In this document: one piece after another, positions 1-8,383 of the stretch | How the letters are laid out: each line of letters begins with the position of its first letter | Position numbering within the stretch: the stretch's first letter is position 1 | Origin: a bacterium UBP15_UBA6099 | GTDB taxonomy: Bacteria; UBP15; UBA6099 | Length of the DNA: 28,377 nt | Assembly (NCBI GenBank): GCA_002435745.1 | Contig: DIWT01000003.1 | Coordinates: 14,011 to 42,387 of the forward strand | Direction of reading: 5' to 3' | Program-made: the position numbers and the translations under genes | Notes under the pieces: generated by a model | Seen by the model: only the letters and a program-made list of their open reading frames with translations | Databases searched by the model: none | What the model was told of the DNA's origin: nothing

Positions 1-27
1 AAAAATAGGTTTCCCCGCGCCCCTTCC

Positions 28-80
28 AAAAAAACTCTTGGACGCCGATTTTGTTGAACTTCGTTCAATTCAAAATCGGC
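28..80 (-). terminator. Possible terminator hairpin downstream of the TPR gene
   Basis: An imperfect inverted repeat spans 44-80: GCCGATTTTGTTGAAC pairs with GTTCAATTCAAAATCGGC through a 3-base loop and a 2-base bulge. Read on the minus strand, in the direction of the TPR gene, it is followed after about nine bases by a run of seven T (the A-run at 28-34). The gap between stem and T-run is longer than in a classical intrinsic terminator, so it may instead be a plain palindromic repeat. Confidence 0.4.
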
Positions 81-181
81 TCATGTTCATTTATGTAAAT
101 AAAGATACGCGCGCTGGATTTCGCTTGGGATTGCAATAAGAAAGAGGCACAATGGTTGATTGAGCTTACATAGCCGGAGCG

Positions 182-1456
182 CTAGCGGGAGCGGGGGAGA
201 GCGCGCAAGGACTGGTTGAACAGAGCGCGACGCGCGTCGAGCGCGGTTTCCGAGCCGGGCGCGGCGGCGCGCGCGGCGGTTTCGAGCATCGAGCCGGCCC
301 TGCCAGCGTCGCCCAGCGCAGCGTACAGCTTTCCGGCCCTCAGCAGAATCGCCGGGTCCGACGGTTCGAGCATCGACGCCACCAGACAATGCGAAAGAGC
401 GCCCGCAAGGTCGCCCTTGCTCTCCCGCTGGTCCGCAAGGTCGAGTTGGGTGAGAGGATGCAGTTCCTCCCTGTCCGTCTCGATAGCCCGCATCGCCTCG
501 GCGACCGCCCTTATGTAATATCGTTCGTAGTGCGCGAGACCTCGCTGTTTATCCATTTGTTCGAGGCAGGCCTGTCCGTAGCCGTAAGCCTCCGCGTGTT
601 TCTCTTGTCGCAGCCTGATTTCTACGGCGTTGCAGAGCGCGTAGGCATTCGCCGCGCGGTCGTTGAGCGAGTCGATGACCTGCGCGGCCTCTTCCGTTCT
701 GCCGGCGGCGAAAAGAGTAAACCCGTAGTTGTTCGCGGTTACGTCCTTCTTGGGATCGAGTTCGAGCGCGCGCCTGTAAGCGGAGATGGATTCCTCGTAA
801 GCGCCCGACATCGAAAGCGCGTCCGCGAGAAGGGAAATCAGATGAGGCTCGTCCGGCCTGAGGTCGGACGCGGCGCGCGCGTACTGGGCCGCCACCCACG
901 GCTGCCCCGCCGCCAGATACGCAGTCGAGATGTCCGCCAGAGTGTCGGGAAGTTCCGGGCCAAGCTCGATTGACTCCACGAGAGGGCTAATCGCGCGGAC
1001 GTAATCGCCCCTTATCATGCGCATTCTTCCCTGCAATGACAGCGCCGCGGAAGACTCGCACCCGCGCGACGCCGCCAGCGAGGCGTCCGCCCACGCCTGC
1101 CCGAACTCCCCGATGGACTCGAAGAATCGCGCCCTCTCGGCGAACATGCAGGAGTCGCCGCCGTTGTTCCGGACGGCTTTTCCGTATTCTATGATGGCGT
1201 TGAAATAGTCGCCCGCGCGCCCGTGCGCCCTGCCCCTTGCGGCGTGCAATTTCGGAATGTCCGATTCCTCGGCGTACAACCTCGCCTTGTCGAGCGCGTC
1301 GAACGCCCGCTTGTGGTCGCCCGCGTCCGAAAATGCCGTGGCGCTCTTGATAGCGGCGTCGAAATCGACCCCCGCCCGCGCGCCGACCGGCGCAAACGCA
1401 ACCGCCAACGCCGCCAGAGCCGCTATCGCCGCATATTTCATCCTGCGCGTTCCCAT
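182..1456 (-). CDS. Exported tetratricopeptide-repeat (TPR) protein
   Basis: The product is up to 424 residues with a clear N-terminal signal peptide: a basic start, a hydrophobic run rich in Ala, Leu and Val, and a likely cleavage site after GARAG. The rest is alpha-helical with repeated TPR-like patterns, for example a segment near residues 220-260 (YEESISAYRRALELDP) and similar helices at both ends. TPR arrays act as protein-binding scaffolds, so this is probably a periplasmic adaptor or assembly factor; the partner is unknown. Two starts are possible: ATG at 1456, or ATG at 1441, which gives a more usual signal peptide (MKYAAIAALA) and has GGGAA about nine bases upstream. The gene stands alone and diverges from the cytochrome gene. 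TPR assignment is firm; the role is inference. Confidence 0.85.
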   Translation of the reverse strand: MGTRRMKYAAIAALAALAVAFAPVGARAGVDFDAAIKSATAFSDAGDHKRAFDALDKARLYAEESDIPKLHAARGRAHGRAGDYFNAIIEYGKAVRNNGGDSCMFAERARFFESIGEFGQAWADASLAASRGCESSAALSLQGRMRMIRGDYVRAISPLVESIELGPELPDTLADISTAYLAAGQPWVAAQYARAASDLRPDEPHLISLLADALSMSGAYEESISAYRRALELDPKKDVTANNYGFTLFAAGRTEEAAQVIDSLNDRAANAYALCNAVEIRLRQEKHAEAYGYGQACLEQMDKQRGLAHYERYYIRAVAEAMRAIETDREELHPLTQLDLADQRESKGDLAGALSHCLVASMLEPSDPAILLRAGKLYAALGDAGRAGSMLETAARAAAPGSETALDARRALFNQSLRALPRSR

Positions 1457-1491
1457 CGTTTTATTATTTAATCATATTATGTTTATTTCAA
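1457..1491 (-). promoter_or_regulatory. Promoter of the TPR gene, start codon adjacent
   Basis: On the minus strand TTGAAA (1486-1491) is separated by 17 bases from AATAAT (1463-1468), which ends six bases before the ATG at 1456. Both hexamers match consensus at five of six positions. The predicted start of transcription is at or next to the start codon, so the mRNA would be leaderless from 1456, or have a leader of about 15 bases to the ATG at 1441. Confidence 0.55.
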
Positions 1492-1771
1492 GACGCTGCG
1501 GCTGATTGGACCTGCGCGCGGCGAAAAAGCGCGTTCAATAAAAAACATATCAGGCGCAAAAACCGACCTGAAAAGAGGCCTTTTCGGGGCCGCGGGAGAG
1601 ACGCCGCCGGTTTTTAAAGTAGAATTGACAACCGGAGCGATTCTGTAATATTATTAGCCTCTGTGCGGAGCAGGAAATTGTTCGCCCGCGCGCTTTTTTT
1701 AAGATAGATGTAAGCACACAGCCGCTCATATTCATAGAAGAGCGACAAATGGAAAGGGTGAGGTGCGAGAG
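1492..1771. other. Intergenic region between divergent TPR and cytochrome genes
   Basis: I see no gene here. It holds the plus-strand promoter described separately and a predicted cytochrome 5' leader of about 110 bases. The leader contains a GC-rich stretch followed by seven T (around 1690-1700) that could act as an attenuator, but I could not fold a convincing stem, so no regulatory call is made. Confidence 0.5.
1625..1654 (+). promoter_or_regulatory. Sigma70-type promoter of the cytochrome gene
   Basis: A perfect TTGACA at 1625-1630 is followed after 18 bases by TATTAT at 1649-1654. Transcription would begin near 1661, leaving a long leader before the ATG at 1772. It is one of the best consensus matches in the window. 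Confidence 0.65.
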
Positions 1772-2749
1772 ATGAAAAAGTCGAAAACGACAAAAGCGAT
1801 CGCGATGTCCGCAATGGTTGCGCTGGCGCTCGCGGCGTTCGTTTCCGCTGCGTATGCGGCGAAGGCGAACACAAAGTTCCACACGAAGAGCCTTCACAAG
1901 ACGGGCGCGGGATTGAAGCATTGGTACGACGCGGCCGGCGGGCTGAAGAGCTTGACCAAGGCCGAATACGACACGCTCGGCTGCAAGAACTGCCACACCG
2001 CCACTTGCAAAGCCTGCCACGTGACGAGCATGAAAGCCGCCGACACGCGCGACCCGAAGACCTGCCTCGGTTGCCACCAGAGCATCGCCGCTTCTTTCGA
2101 TTTGAGCAAAGCGGCGGGCAAACTGGACATCCATGAAGGCAAAATGATCTGCAACGACTGCCACATCGGCGACGCTCACGACGACATCCACGGCAACGAA
2201 GGCAGCTTCAATACGAAGAGCGACGCCGGAGCCATCAAGGCTTCCTGCCTCAACTGCCATAAGGAAAAAGAGGAAATAAAAGCCCATAAAGTTCACAAAG
2301 GCAAACTGGCCTGCCAGTCCTGCCACGTGGAAGCCTCAATCTCCATGTTCGACGGCAAGTTCGCGGATTTCGCGAAGTCCGGCTACAAAGGCGTGTTCAC
2401 TCCGAAGATGGATTGGACGATGCTCATAAACGCCGACGGAAAAATCACGACCGGCCGCGTGAAGACCATCAAGCTTGACGGAGGAAAAACCTTCGTGTCA
2501 GTCGAACCTTACTACACTCACAACGTGACGAAGAAAGCCCTCAACTGCAGTTCCTGCCACGGTAGCGCAAACATGGCCGCCGTGAAGGACGGAAAGAAGA
2601 TAGCGGTCGCGAGCGCCAAGGGCGTGATCCCGTTCGACCCGGCGGTTCTCGATTTCGGAGCCGACACGGTTGTTCAGGTTATCGGCGGCGGAACAGCTCT
2701 TGACGCCAAACAGATGACCAAGATGAAAATGACGATTAAGGACCAGTGA
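1772..2749 (+). CDS. Heptahaem periplasmic c-type cytochrome
   Basis: The product of 325 residues starts with a signal peptide (MKKSKTTKAI, a hydrophobic stretch, then AYA). It has seven CXXCH haem-attachment motifs, with first Cys at about residues 71, 79, 98, 127, 159, 181 and 259. Each would bind a haem covalently in the periplasm, so the protein should carry electrons in a respiratory chain. Six motifs cluster in residues 71-185, as in cytochrome c3/NrfB-like multihaem folds. A haem-free stretch of about 75 residues then separates the sixth from the seventh. ATG 1772 is chosen because GAGGTG lies six bases upstream; an in-frame GTG at 1763 is possible. The gene is monocistronic, with its own promoter and terminator. 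No oxidoreductase partner is adjacent, so donor and acceptor are unknown. Confidence 0.93.
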   Translation: MKKSKTTKAIAMSAMVALALAAFVSAAYAAKANTKFHTKSLHKTGAGLKHWYDAAGGLKSLTKAEYDTLGCKNCHTATCKACHVTSMKAADTRDPKTCLGCHQSIAASFDLSKAAGKLDIHEGKMICNDCHIGDAHDDIHGNEGSFNTKSDAGAIKASCLNCHKEKEEIKAHKVHKGKLACQSCHVEASISMFDGKFADFAKSGYKGVFTPKMDWTMLINADGKITTGRVKTIKLDGGKTFVSVEPYYTHNVTKKALNCSSCHGSANMAAVKDGKKIAVASAKGVIPFDPAVLDFGADTVVQVIGGGTALDAKQMTKMKMTIKDQ

Positions 2750-2771
2750 TAATTGTTCCAAATGAATGAAC

Positions 2772-2801
2772 AAAGGGCGGGAATCACTCCCGCCCTTTTT
2801 T
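2772..2801 (+). terminator. Intrinsic terminator of the cytochrome gene
   Basis: GGGCGGGA (2775-2782) pairs perfectly with TCCCGCCC (2788-2795) around a 5-base loop. The stem is extended by three A-T pairs and followed by a run of six T. It lies 23 bases after the cytochrome stop codon. Confidence 0.93.
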
Positions 2802-2841
2802 ATTCCCGGCGCCCCGGCGGCGGGTAGAGGAGGTTCAAACA

Positions 2842-4239
2842 ATGGAAAAACTGCTCTCGAATCTGATGGATGAAGCCATAGCGGCGGGCGCTGATTTCGC
2901 TGACGCAAGAAGAGGCGAAGGGCGCTCGACGATGATACAGATACAAGACGGGCGAACGGAAAAAGTCCATTCGTCGCGAGGGCGGAGCATAGGCGTGAGG
3001 ACGCTGGTGGGAGGGGCATGGGGATTCGCCGCCACGAACGACGACGACGAGGCCGCCGCAAGGAGATGCCTGAAAGAGGCGCTCGAAGCCGCGCGAGCAG
3101 CCGCCCCGCATGTCGCCGAACCAGCGTCGGTGGCCCGCGTGGCCCCCGCGAGGGACACCGTGCCCGCCTTCGCCGAAAGGCGTCCGGACTCTGTTCCGGT
3201 GTCCGAAAAGGTAAAAGACATGTTCGCTCATGAGCGCTCAGCGCGCGAGTTCGACTCAAGGGTCGAAAACACCCGTCTCACCTATTTCGACGGCATTTCC
3301 TTAGTCAGAGTGGCAAACACATACGGCGCATATATTGAGATGGAAACGTCGAGAGCGCGCGCGGCGATAAACGTCGTGGCGCGTTCGGGCGAATTGAGGC
3401 AGACGGGATACGAGAGCGTCGGCAGACTGGCCGGGTACGAGATAATGGAGGCGCTGGAGCCGGGAGAATTCGGGATAAAAGCGGCGCGGCGCGCGGTCGA
3501 CCTGCTGTCGGCCTCCCCCGCTCCTCCCGGAGAATACCCCGTCATCTTCGACCATAGCATCACCGGCCTGTTCGTTCACGAGGCGTTCGGCCACAACGCC
3601 GAGGCCGACCTAGTATGGTCAGGCGAATCGATAATCGCCGACAGGATGGGAAAAAGAATAGGCTCCGAACTTGTCACAATAGTGGACGATTCGACGCTGC
3701 CCGGCGCGTGGGGGTCTTACGCGTACGACTCGGAAGGCGTTCCCGGACGCAAGCGCGTTCTGGTGGAGAAAGGAATCGTAAAAGAGTTCCTGCATTCGCT
3801 GGAGACGGCGGCTAAATTCGGGGCGGAGCCGAACGGGAGCGCGCGGGCGGAGAGCGCTGCCAACAGGCCGATAGTGCGCATGAGCAACACGTTCATCGCG
3901 CCCGGCGATTCCACCCTCGATAAAATGGTGTCCGCGCTGGATCGGGGAATCCTGCTGAAGGGGGCGCTCAGCGGCTATGTCTCCACTGAGACCGGGCAGT
4001 TCACGTGCAGGGCGGCGGAGGGGTGGCTGATCCGCAACGGAGCTCTCCACGAAAGGCTCAGAGACGTCGCGGTGTCGGGCATGGTGCTTGAAGCGCTTGA
4101 AAACGTGGACGCGGTGAGCGGGGATTTCCATCTGAGATCTCCCGGCACGTGCGGAAAGAACGGACAGGGCGCGCCGGTGGACAACGGCGGCCCGCACATC
4201 CGGGTCAAACGCCTCGTCGTCGGCGGCAGAGAAGAATAA
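2842..4239 (+). CDS. tldD: TldD-family metalloprotease
   Basis: The 465-residue product has the length and motifs of TldD, the catalytic half of the TldD/TldE (PmbA) cytoplasmic zinc protease that trims unfolded peptides and matures some modified peptides. The HExxxH zinc motif is at residues 246-251 (HEAFGH), and the family's third ligand, a C-terminal Cys in GTCGKNGQ, is near residue 437. The start follows an excellent GAGGAGG ribosome-binding site. The gene follows the cytochrome terminator, so it is transcribed separately. TldE/PmbA usually lies beside or unlinked to tldD; none is in this window. PmbA proteins lack HExxxH, so TldD rather than TldE is well supported. Confidence 0.95.
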   Translation: MEKLLSNLMDEAIAAGADFADARRGEGRSTMIQIQDGRTEKVHSSRGRSIGVRTLVGGAWGFAATNDDDEAAARRCLKEALEAARAAAPHVAEPASVARVAPARDTVPAFAERRPDSVPVSEKVKDMFAHERSAREFDSRVENTRLTYFDGISLVRVANTYGAYIEMETSRARAAINVVARSGELRQTGYESVGRLAGYEIMEALEPGEFGIKAARRAVDLLSASPAPPGEYPVIFDHSITGLFVHEAFGHNAEADLVWSGESIIADRMGKRIGSELVTIVDDSTLPGAWGSYAYDSEGVPGRKRVLVEKGIVKEFLHSLETAAKFGAEPNGSARAESAANRPIVRMSNTFIAPGDSTLDKMVSALDRGILLKGALSGYVSTETGQFTCRAAEGWLIRNGALHERLRDVAVSGMVLEALENVDAVSGDFHLRSPGTCGKNGQGAPVDNGGPHIRVKRLVVGGREE

Positions 4240-4553
4240 ACCTGAAAACCCGTTTGAAACGCCTTTCGCATTCGGCGACGGAAAAAACCTTTTTCGACAT
4301 TTTCGCATCATTTTGGTTGTTCAACAATGAGAAGAATCGCGAAAAACACGGAAGGTTTTCCTAAGTCGCATTCTCTATTGACGAATCCGAGATAAAAAGC
4401 GCGTTTCCAGCAGACGCGGACAGACAACGAGCGCAAACTTGCGCGGTCTTTAAATTCCCGCCCGCCGATTATATAATAGAAAAGTTATGGCCGGTATCGG
4501 ACAATCCCACCACTGTGGAAATCCCCGCCGGACTCATGGAGACGCGACACGCG
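4240..4553. other. Intergenic region upstream of the HDAC-like gene
   Basis: No protein gene is supported here. The region carries a promoter at 4449-4477 and a doubtful 31-codon ORF (4487-4582) that overlaps the start of the next gene in another frame. No clear terminator for tldD was found. Confidence 0.45.
4449..4477 (+). promoter_or_regulatory. Promoter of the HDAC-like/rnz operon
   Basis: TTTAAA (4449-4454) is followed after 17 bases by a perfect TATAAT (4472-4477). The transcript would begin near 4484, giving a leader of about 70 bases to the ATG at 4554. Confidence 0.55.
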
Positions 4554-5597
4554 ATGAGCAAAATTGGGATAGTTTACTCTGACCGGTATCTCGAGCACGA
4601 GACAGGCGCTCATGTGGAAAATCCGGGTCGAGTGACGGCGATACGCGACGAACTGCTAGCCGCCTCTTGGACGGACAGGCTGCAATGGCTGGCCCCCCGC
4701 GCGGCTTCTCCTCAGGACATCGCGATGATCCACGACCGCTCTTATATAGAATATATCAAAAAAGAGTGCGAATACACGCGCGGGATAAGCTATCTGAATC
4801 CGGACACAGCGATTAGTCCGGAGAGTTACGAAGTGGCGCTGCTTGCGGCGGGCGGAGTGATGGAAGGAATCGACAGGCTGTTCGCAAAGGAAGTGGACGG
4901 CTTCTTCGCCCTCGTTCGGCCTCCCGGCCACCACGCCGAGGCGGACGAGTCGCACGGATTCTGCTTGTTTAACAATATTGCCATCGGCGCGCGCCACGCG
5001 CAGGAAAATCACAACGTCGGGCGCGTGTTCATTCTAGACTGGGACATTCACCATGGAAACGGCACGCAGCATTCTTTCGACAAAGACCCGTCCGTTTTTT
5101 TCTGCTCGTTCCACCAAAGCCCCCACTATCCGGGGACAGGCGGGCGGACGGAGATGGGAATCGACGACGGATTCGGATACACGCTGAACCTGCCCATGAG
5201 ACCGGGCAGCGGCAATGACGACTATATGTATCTGATGGAGGAGTGCGTCGGGCCGGCGATCAGACGCTTCGAGCCAGAACTGCTGCTAATATCTGCTGGA
5301 TTCGACGGACACCGCAGCGACCCTCTGGGCGGCGCGCTTCTGGACGACGGAGGGTTCGCGGCCATATTCGAGTACGCGCGGGATGCGGCCCGATGCCCGG
5401 TCGGAATCGTTCTCGAAGGCGGCTACAACTACGAGTCGCTCGCCTCTTCGTCGGCGGCTGTGACGGGAGTTTTCGTAAACATCGAACAGCCGTCATACAT
5501 ATCGCTGGCAAAATCGCCGGGCAGAGGCTCCGTCGATCTAGCGTCGTTCATGAGGGAACAGCACCCCTGCCTGAAAGACTCATGGAATCACAAATAA
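4554..5597 (+). CDS. Class II histone-deacetylase-like amidohydrolase
   Basis: The 347-residue product carries the full deacetylase signature: GHHAE at residues 125-129, DWDIHHGNG from residue 162, and AGFDGHRSDPLGG with Asp at 250. By family knowledge Asp164, His166 and Asp250 bind the catalytic zinc. Bacterial members (HDAH, AcuC, acetylpolyamine amidohydrolases) hydrolyse acetyl-lysine or acetylpolyamine amides; the substrate here cannot be told. ATG 4554 starts the family's usual N-terminus (a Tyr-rich strand, then LEHETGAHVENPGR); in-frame GTG 4515 and ATG 4536 are alternatives. The ribonuclease Z gene follows after 25 bases, suggesting co-transcription. Confidence 0.93.
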   Translation: MSKIGIVYSDRYLEHETGAHVENPGRVTAIRDELLAASWTDRLQWLAPRAASPQDIAMIHDRSYIEYIKKECEYTRGISYLNPDTAISPESYEVALLAAGGVMEGIDRLFAKEVDGFFALVRPPGHHAEADESHGFCLFNNIAIGARHAQENHNVGRVFILDWDIHHGNGTQHSFDKDPSVFFCSFHQSPHYPGTGGRTEMGIDDGFGYTLNLPMRPGSGNDDYMYLMEECVGPAIRRFEPELLLISAGFDGHRSDPLGGALLDDGGFAAIFEYARDAARCPVGIVLEGGYNYESLASSSAAVTGVFVNIEQPSYISLAKSPGRGSVDLASFMREQHPCLKDSWNHK

Positions 5598-5622
5598 CCG
5601 ACTTGCCGGAGACCGCAAAGCC

Positions 5623-6534
5623 TTGAGAGCGATATTCCTCGGCACAAGCGGAGGCATACCCACGCCCCGCAGATCCCTCCCCGCCGTGGCCCTCATGCAC
5701 GAGGGCGAGATTATGCTGTTCGACTGCGGCGAAGGCGCGCAGACCCAGTTCATGCGCAAAGGCATCGGCTTCGGCAGGCTCACCAAGATATTCATCACGC
5801 ACATCCACGGCGACCACCTTTCCGGCCTCATGGGACTGTTTATGACGCTCACCATGCTTGAGCGGGAGGCTCCGCTGGAAGTTTACGGCCCGCCCGGACT
5901 GGCCGAGTTCTTCGGCTCTCTCGAACGGGACATAAAGCTGCGCGCGCGTTTCCCATATTCCATCCACGTCGCGGCTCCGGGCATGGTCGTCAGATGCGAC
6001 GGATTCCACGTGGAGGCGGCTCCCGTGAATCATTCCGTGCCCTGCCTCGCGTTCGCGGTGCAGGAAAGCGTGCGTCCGGGCAAGTTCGATCTCGACCGCG
6101 CGCGCGAATTGGGCGTGCCCGAAGGCCCGCTTTTCGGTTCTCTTCAGAGGGGCGAGACGGTCGCGCTGCCGGACGGCGGAACGGTGTCCCCCTCGGACGT
6201 TCTGGGGCCGCCGCGCAAGGGCCGCCGCGTCGTTTACTGCACGGACACCGTTTATCATCCTCCGATAATCCCCTTCTGCCGGGACGCCGACCTGCTGATA
6301 CACGAATCGATGTTCGCCGAGGACATGAAGGACGAGGCGAGGATGCGCAAGCACTCGACCGCCGCCGAAGCCGCCGGAATCGCCCGCGCCGCCGGTGTCC
6401 GCCGCCTTGCTCTCACTCACATCAGCGCCCGCTATCTCGACACGTCGGACATTCAGGAACAGGCGCGCGCCGTGTTTCCTGAAACCACCGTCGCCCGCGA
6501 CCTCATGGAAATCGAAATCCCTTACATCGACTGA
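5623..6534 (+). CDS. rnz: Ribonuclease Z (tRNA 3' endonuclease)
   Basis: The 303-residue product is a full-length metallo-beta-lactamase-fold RNase Z, which removes 3' trailers from tRNA precursors in the cytoplasm. It shows the N-terminal FLGTSGGIPTPRR, the zinc motif HIHGDH at residues 60-65, a later metal His in VNHSVP, the bridging Asp in YCTDTVYH, and the terminal His in LTHISARY. The start is a TTG at 5623, preceded by GGAGA ten bases upstream; no ATG lies near enough to keep the conserved N-terminus. The tRNA-Met at the end of this window has no encoded CCA, which fits a need for RNase Z followed by CCA addition. Confidence 0.95.
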   Translation: MRAIFLGTSGGIPTPRRSLPAVALMHEGEIMLFDCGEGAQTQFMRKGIGFGRLTKIFITHIHGDHLSGLMGLFMTLTMLEREAPLEVYGPPGLAEFFGSLERDIKLRARFPYSIHVAAPGMVVRCDGFHVEAAPVNHSVPCLAFAVQESVRPGKFDLDRARELGVPEGPLFGSLQRGETVALPDGGTVSPSDVLGPPRKGRRVVYCTDTVYHPPIIPFCRDADLLIHESMFAEDMKDEARMRKHSTAAEAAGIARAAGVRRLALTHISARYLDTSDIQEQARAVFPETTVARDLMEIEIPYID

Positions 6535-6580
6535 CCGTCCGCGAATGTTTTTCAGGGTTTATTTCGCGGGCGCGTTGGAG

Positions 6581-6586
6581 TATTAT
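6581..6586 (+). promoter_or_regulatory. -10 element six bases before the GT4 start codon
   Basis: TATTAT at 6581-6586 ends six bases before ATG 6593, so transcription is predicted to start at the ATG. The -35 region (TTTATT, 6558-6563, spacer 17) is weak. A GGAG at 6577-6580 lies too far upstream for a good Shine-Dalgarno sequence. Confidence 0.4.
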
Positions 6587-6592
6587 TAACAC

Positions 6593-7474
6593 ATGACAAT
6601 GAAACTGATATTATGGCATTTAGCGTGGTTCGCGGCGGGCGCGGGAGTTTTCCGGTTGATGACCCGCGTCATCTTCAAGGCGGGACACGTCAGGTTGAAT
6701 TTCATGGCGCGAAGCATCCCGACGAGCGTCGGAGTGGGCTACGCGCTGCTGACGATTCTGATGACGGCGGCGGCGTCCCTTGTTCTGGGAGACATCTCGA
6801 ACTACGCCGGGCCGCTGGCGCTGATTGTCATCGGCTTTTCGCTGCTTGGATTGGTGGACGACCTGCTTGAGGGACGCGAACGCGGCGGGTTCAGGGGGCA
6901 TCTGGCGCGGGCGGGAGCGACCGGAGAGATATCGACGGCGCTCATCAAAGCGTTCTTCGGTCTGGCGCTGGCTCTTGGGGCGAACATAATTTTCAGGCGG
7001 GCGACAGGCCCGGCCATGATAGCGGTGGACGCGCTGATAATCGCCCTGTGCGCAAACGCGGTGAACATGCTGGACGTAAGGCCGGGGCGAGCGATAAAAG
7101 GATTTGCGGCGGCGGCGGCCCTCATCCTCGCAGGCTCCCTCATAGGAGGAGCGTTCGGCGGGCGCGCTTCCATTCTCCCGATAACTTGGTTTCTCATCGG
7201 CCCCTTCATCGTATGGTCCATCAACATGGCCTCTATCGATTTCAGATGCAGGGGAATGCTTGGAGACGCTGGAGCGAACGTCATCGGCGCGGTTCTCGGA
7301 CTGTTGGCTGTGTGGGAACTGTCCGCCACAATGAGATGGGTGGCGCTCGGGCTTCTGATTGGCTTCCACATGCTCTGCGAGGCCGTGTCTCTCACGTCCG
7401 TTATCGAAAGGGTCGCGCCTCTGAAATGGCTGGACAAGCTGGGCGTCCGCTGCGACGCCGAACCGGCTGAATGA
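6593..7474 (+). CDS. WecA/MraY-type phospho-sugar transferase (GT4 polytopic family)
   Basis: The 293-residue integral membrane protein has about nine or ten hydrophobic segments. The three cytoplasmic-loop signatures of the polyprenyl-phosphate sugar-1-phosphate transferases are present: LVDDLLEG (Asp89-Asp90), NAVNMLDVRPGRAIKG (Asn155 to Asp161), and GMLGDAGAN near residue 224. Such enzymes move a UDP-linked sugar phosphate onto undecaprenyl phosphate to start peptidoglycan, O-antigen or teichoic-type polymers. The third motif is the general family form, and I see no MraY-specific features, so the precise substrate is open. Translation may start at ATG 6593 or ATG 6599. The glycan-related membrane enzymes elsewhere in the window fit a polymer-assembly role, but they are not adjacent. 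Confidence 0.85.
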   Translation: MTMKLILWHLAWFAAGAGVFRLMTRVIFKAGHVRLNFMARSIPTSVGVGYALLTILMTAAASLVLGDISNYAGPLALIVIGFSLLGLVDDLLEGRERGGFRGHLARAGATGEISTALIKAFFGLALALGANIIFRRATGPAMIAVDALIIALCANAVNMLDVRPGRAIKGFAAAAALILAGSLIGGAFGGRASILPITWFLIGPFIVWSINMASIDFRCRGMLGDAGANVIGAVLGLLAVWELSATMRWVALGLLIGFHMLCEAVSLTSVIERVAPLKWLDKLGVRCDAEPAE

Positions 7475-7564
7475 CGCGCCAACCCGTTTTCTCAATATTA
7501 AATATGACGATATTCAACCCCAATCTCAAAAGACGAAATTCTCGGCGCGGGCGGAGAGTTTAGC

Positions 7565-8293
7565 ATGAATTTGGAAGGGGCGGGAATACACGCATATCTG
7601 TGGGCGTCGATGGTTCTGTGCTGGGCGCTGATGCGCGCCACCGGGCGGGCGCGGGGGATAAAGGCCCCGAAGCTGAACAACCCGCGCGCGCAGCAGTATG
7701 TGGCGTTCGCGATTTTCGTCGCGGCAACGGCAGCCGCCGCCGGCGCAAGCCGGCTTGCCGCCGGGCGCTTCGACGCAGACCGCGCGGACATCCTTTTTTT
7801 CGCTTTCGTCATCGCTCTGACCCTCGCCGCCGCATCCTCGATGAAAGACTCCACGGCGACGCTCGGCATTTCCCTTCGAGGGGCGCAAACCATTCTTATA
7901 TTCGCCGTCCCGGCGGCGGGACTTGCGTTCCCTCCTCGCGGAGACTTGAATATGGCGCTGTTCGCCGCCGCCGCAAAACCGTCGGTCTTCATAACGGCCT
8001 TCGCTCTCGAACTTTTTTTCCGTGGTTACATGCAGACGCGGATCGAGGCGGCGAGAGGCCCGGCGGCGGGCATTCTAATCGCCGCCGCCGCTTACACGGC
8101 GTTCCATCTGCCTTCCGCATGGGGTATGTTCGAGCCTGCCGCGCTCGCGGCTTACCTCGTCTTCACATTCATTATCTGGGGCTGCGGCGCGGGCATTCTT
8201 TTCCGCATGTCGAACAACGTGTTCGGAATCGCCCTGTTCCATGCATTCTGGGACATATCCCTGCGGGCTTTCAGCGGAATGAACCCGATGTGA
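7565..8293 (+). CDS. CPBP-family intramembrane protein (CAAX protease/Rce1-like)
   Basis: The 242-residue product has about seven hydrophobic segments and the ordered motifs of the CPBP (Abi/Rce1) family: ELFFRGYMQTR near residues 149-159, YTAFH before LPSAW, and a final HAFWD near residue 230. Members are intramembrane glutamate proteases in prenyl-protein processing, bacteriocin self-immunity or anti-sigma-factor cleavage. In most members the first motif begins with two Glu (EExxxR). Here the first is Leu (LELFFRG), so the acid normally taken as catalytic may be missing. ATG 7565 is preceded by GCGGAGAG. It lies 90 bases after the GT4 gene and could be co-transcribed. The substrate is unknown. 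Confidence 0.82.
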   Translation: MNLEGAGIHAYLWASMVLCWALMRATGRARGIKAPKLNNPRAQQYVAFAIFVAATAAAAGASRLAAGRFDADRADILFFAFVIALTLAAASSMKDSTATLGISLRGAQTILIFAVPAAGLAFPPRGDLNMALFAAAAKPSVFITAFALELFFRGYMQTRIEAARGPAAGILIAAAAYTAFHLPSAWGMFEPAALAAYLVFTFIIWGCGAGILFRMSNNVFGIALFHAFWDISLRAFSGMNPM

Positions 8294-8383
8294 TTTTTTT
8301 TCTCAAGACGGAACTTTTACGCCCCGGCCGGAGTTTATATCTTTTGAACGCCAATGATTCTGGAAAATGTGAAGGCGGCGGGA

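Noticed and set aside
389..973. Long open frame on the plus strand opposite the TPR gene
   Set aside because: It lies wholly antisense to a gene with a signal peptide and TPR pattern, has no sensible ribosome-binding site and encodes low-complexity Arg-rich sequence typical of shadow frames in GC-rich DNA.
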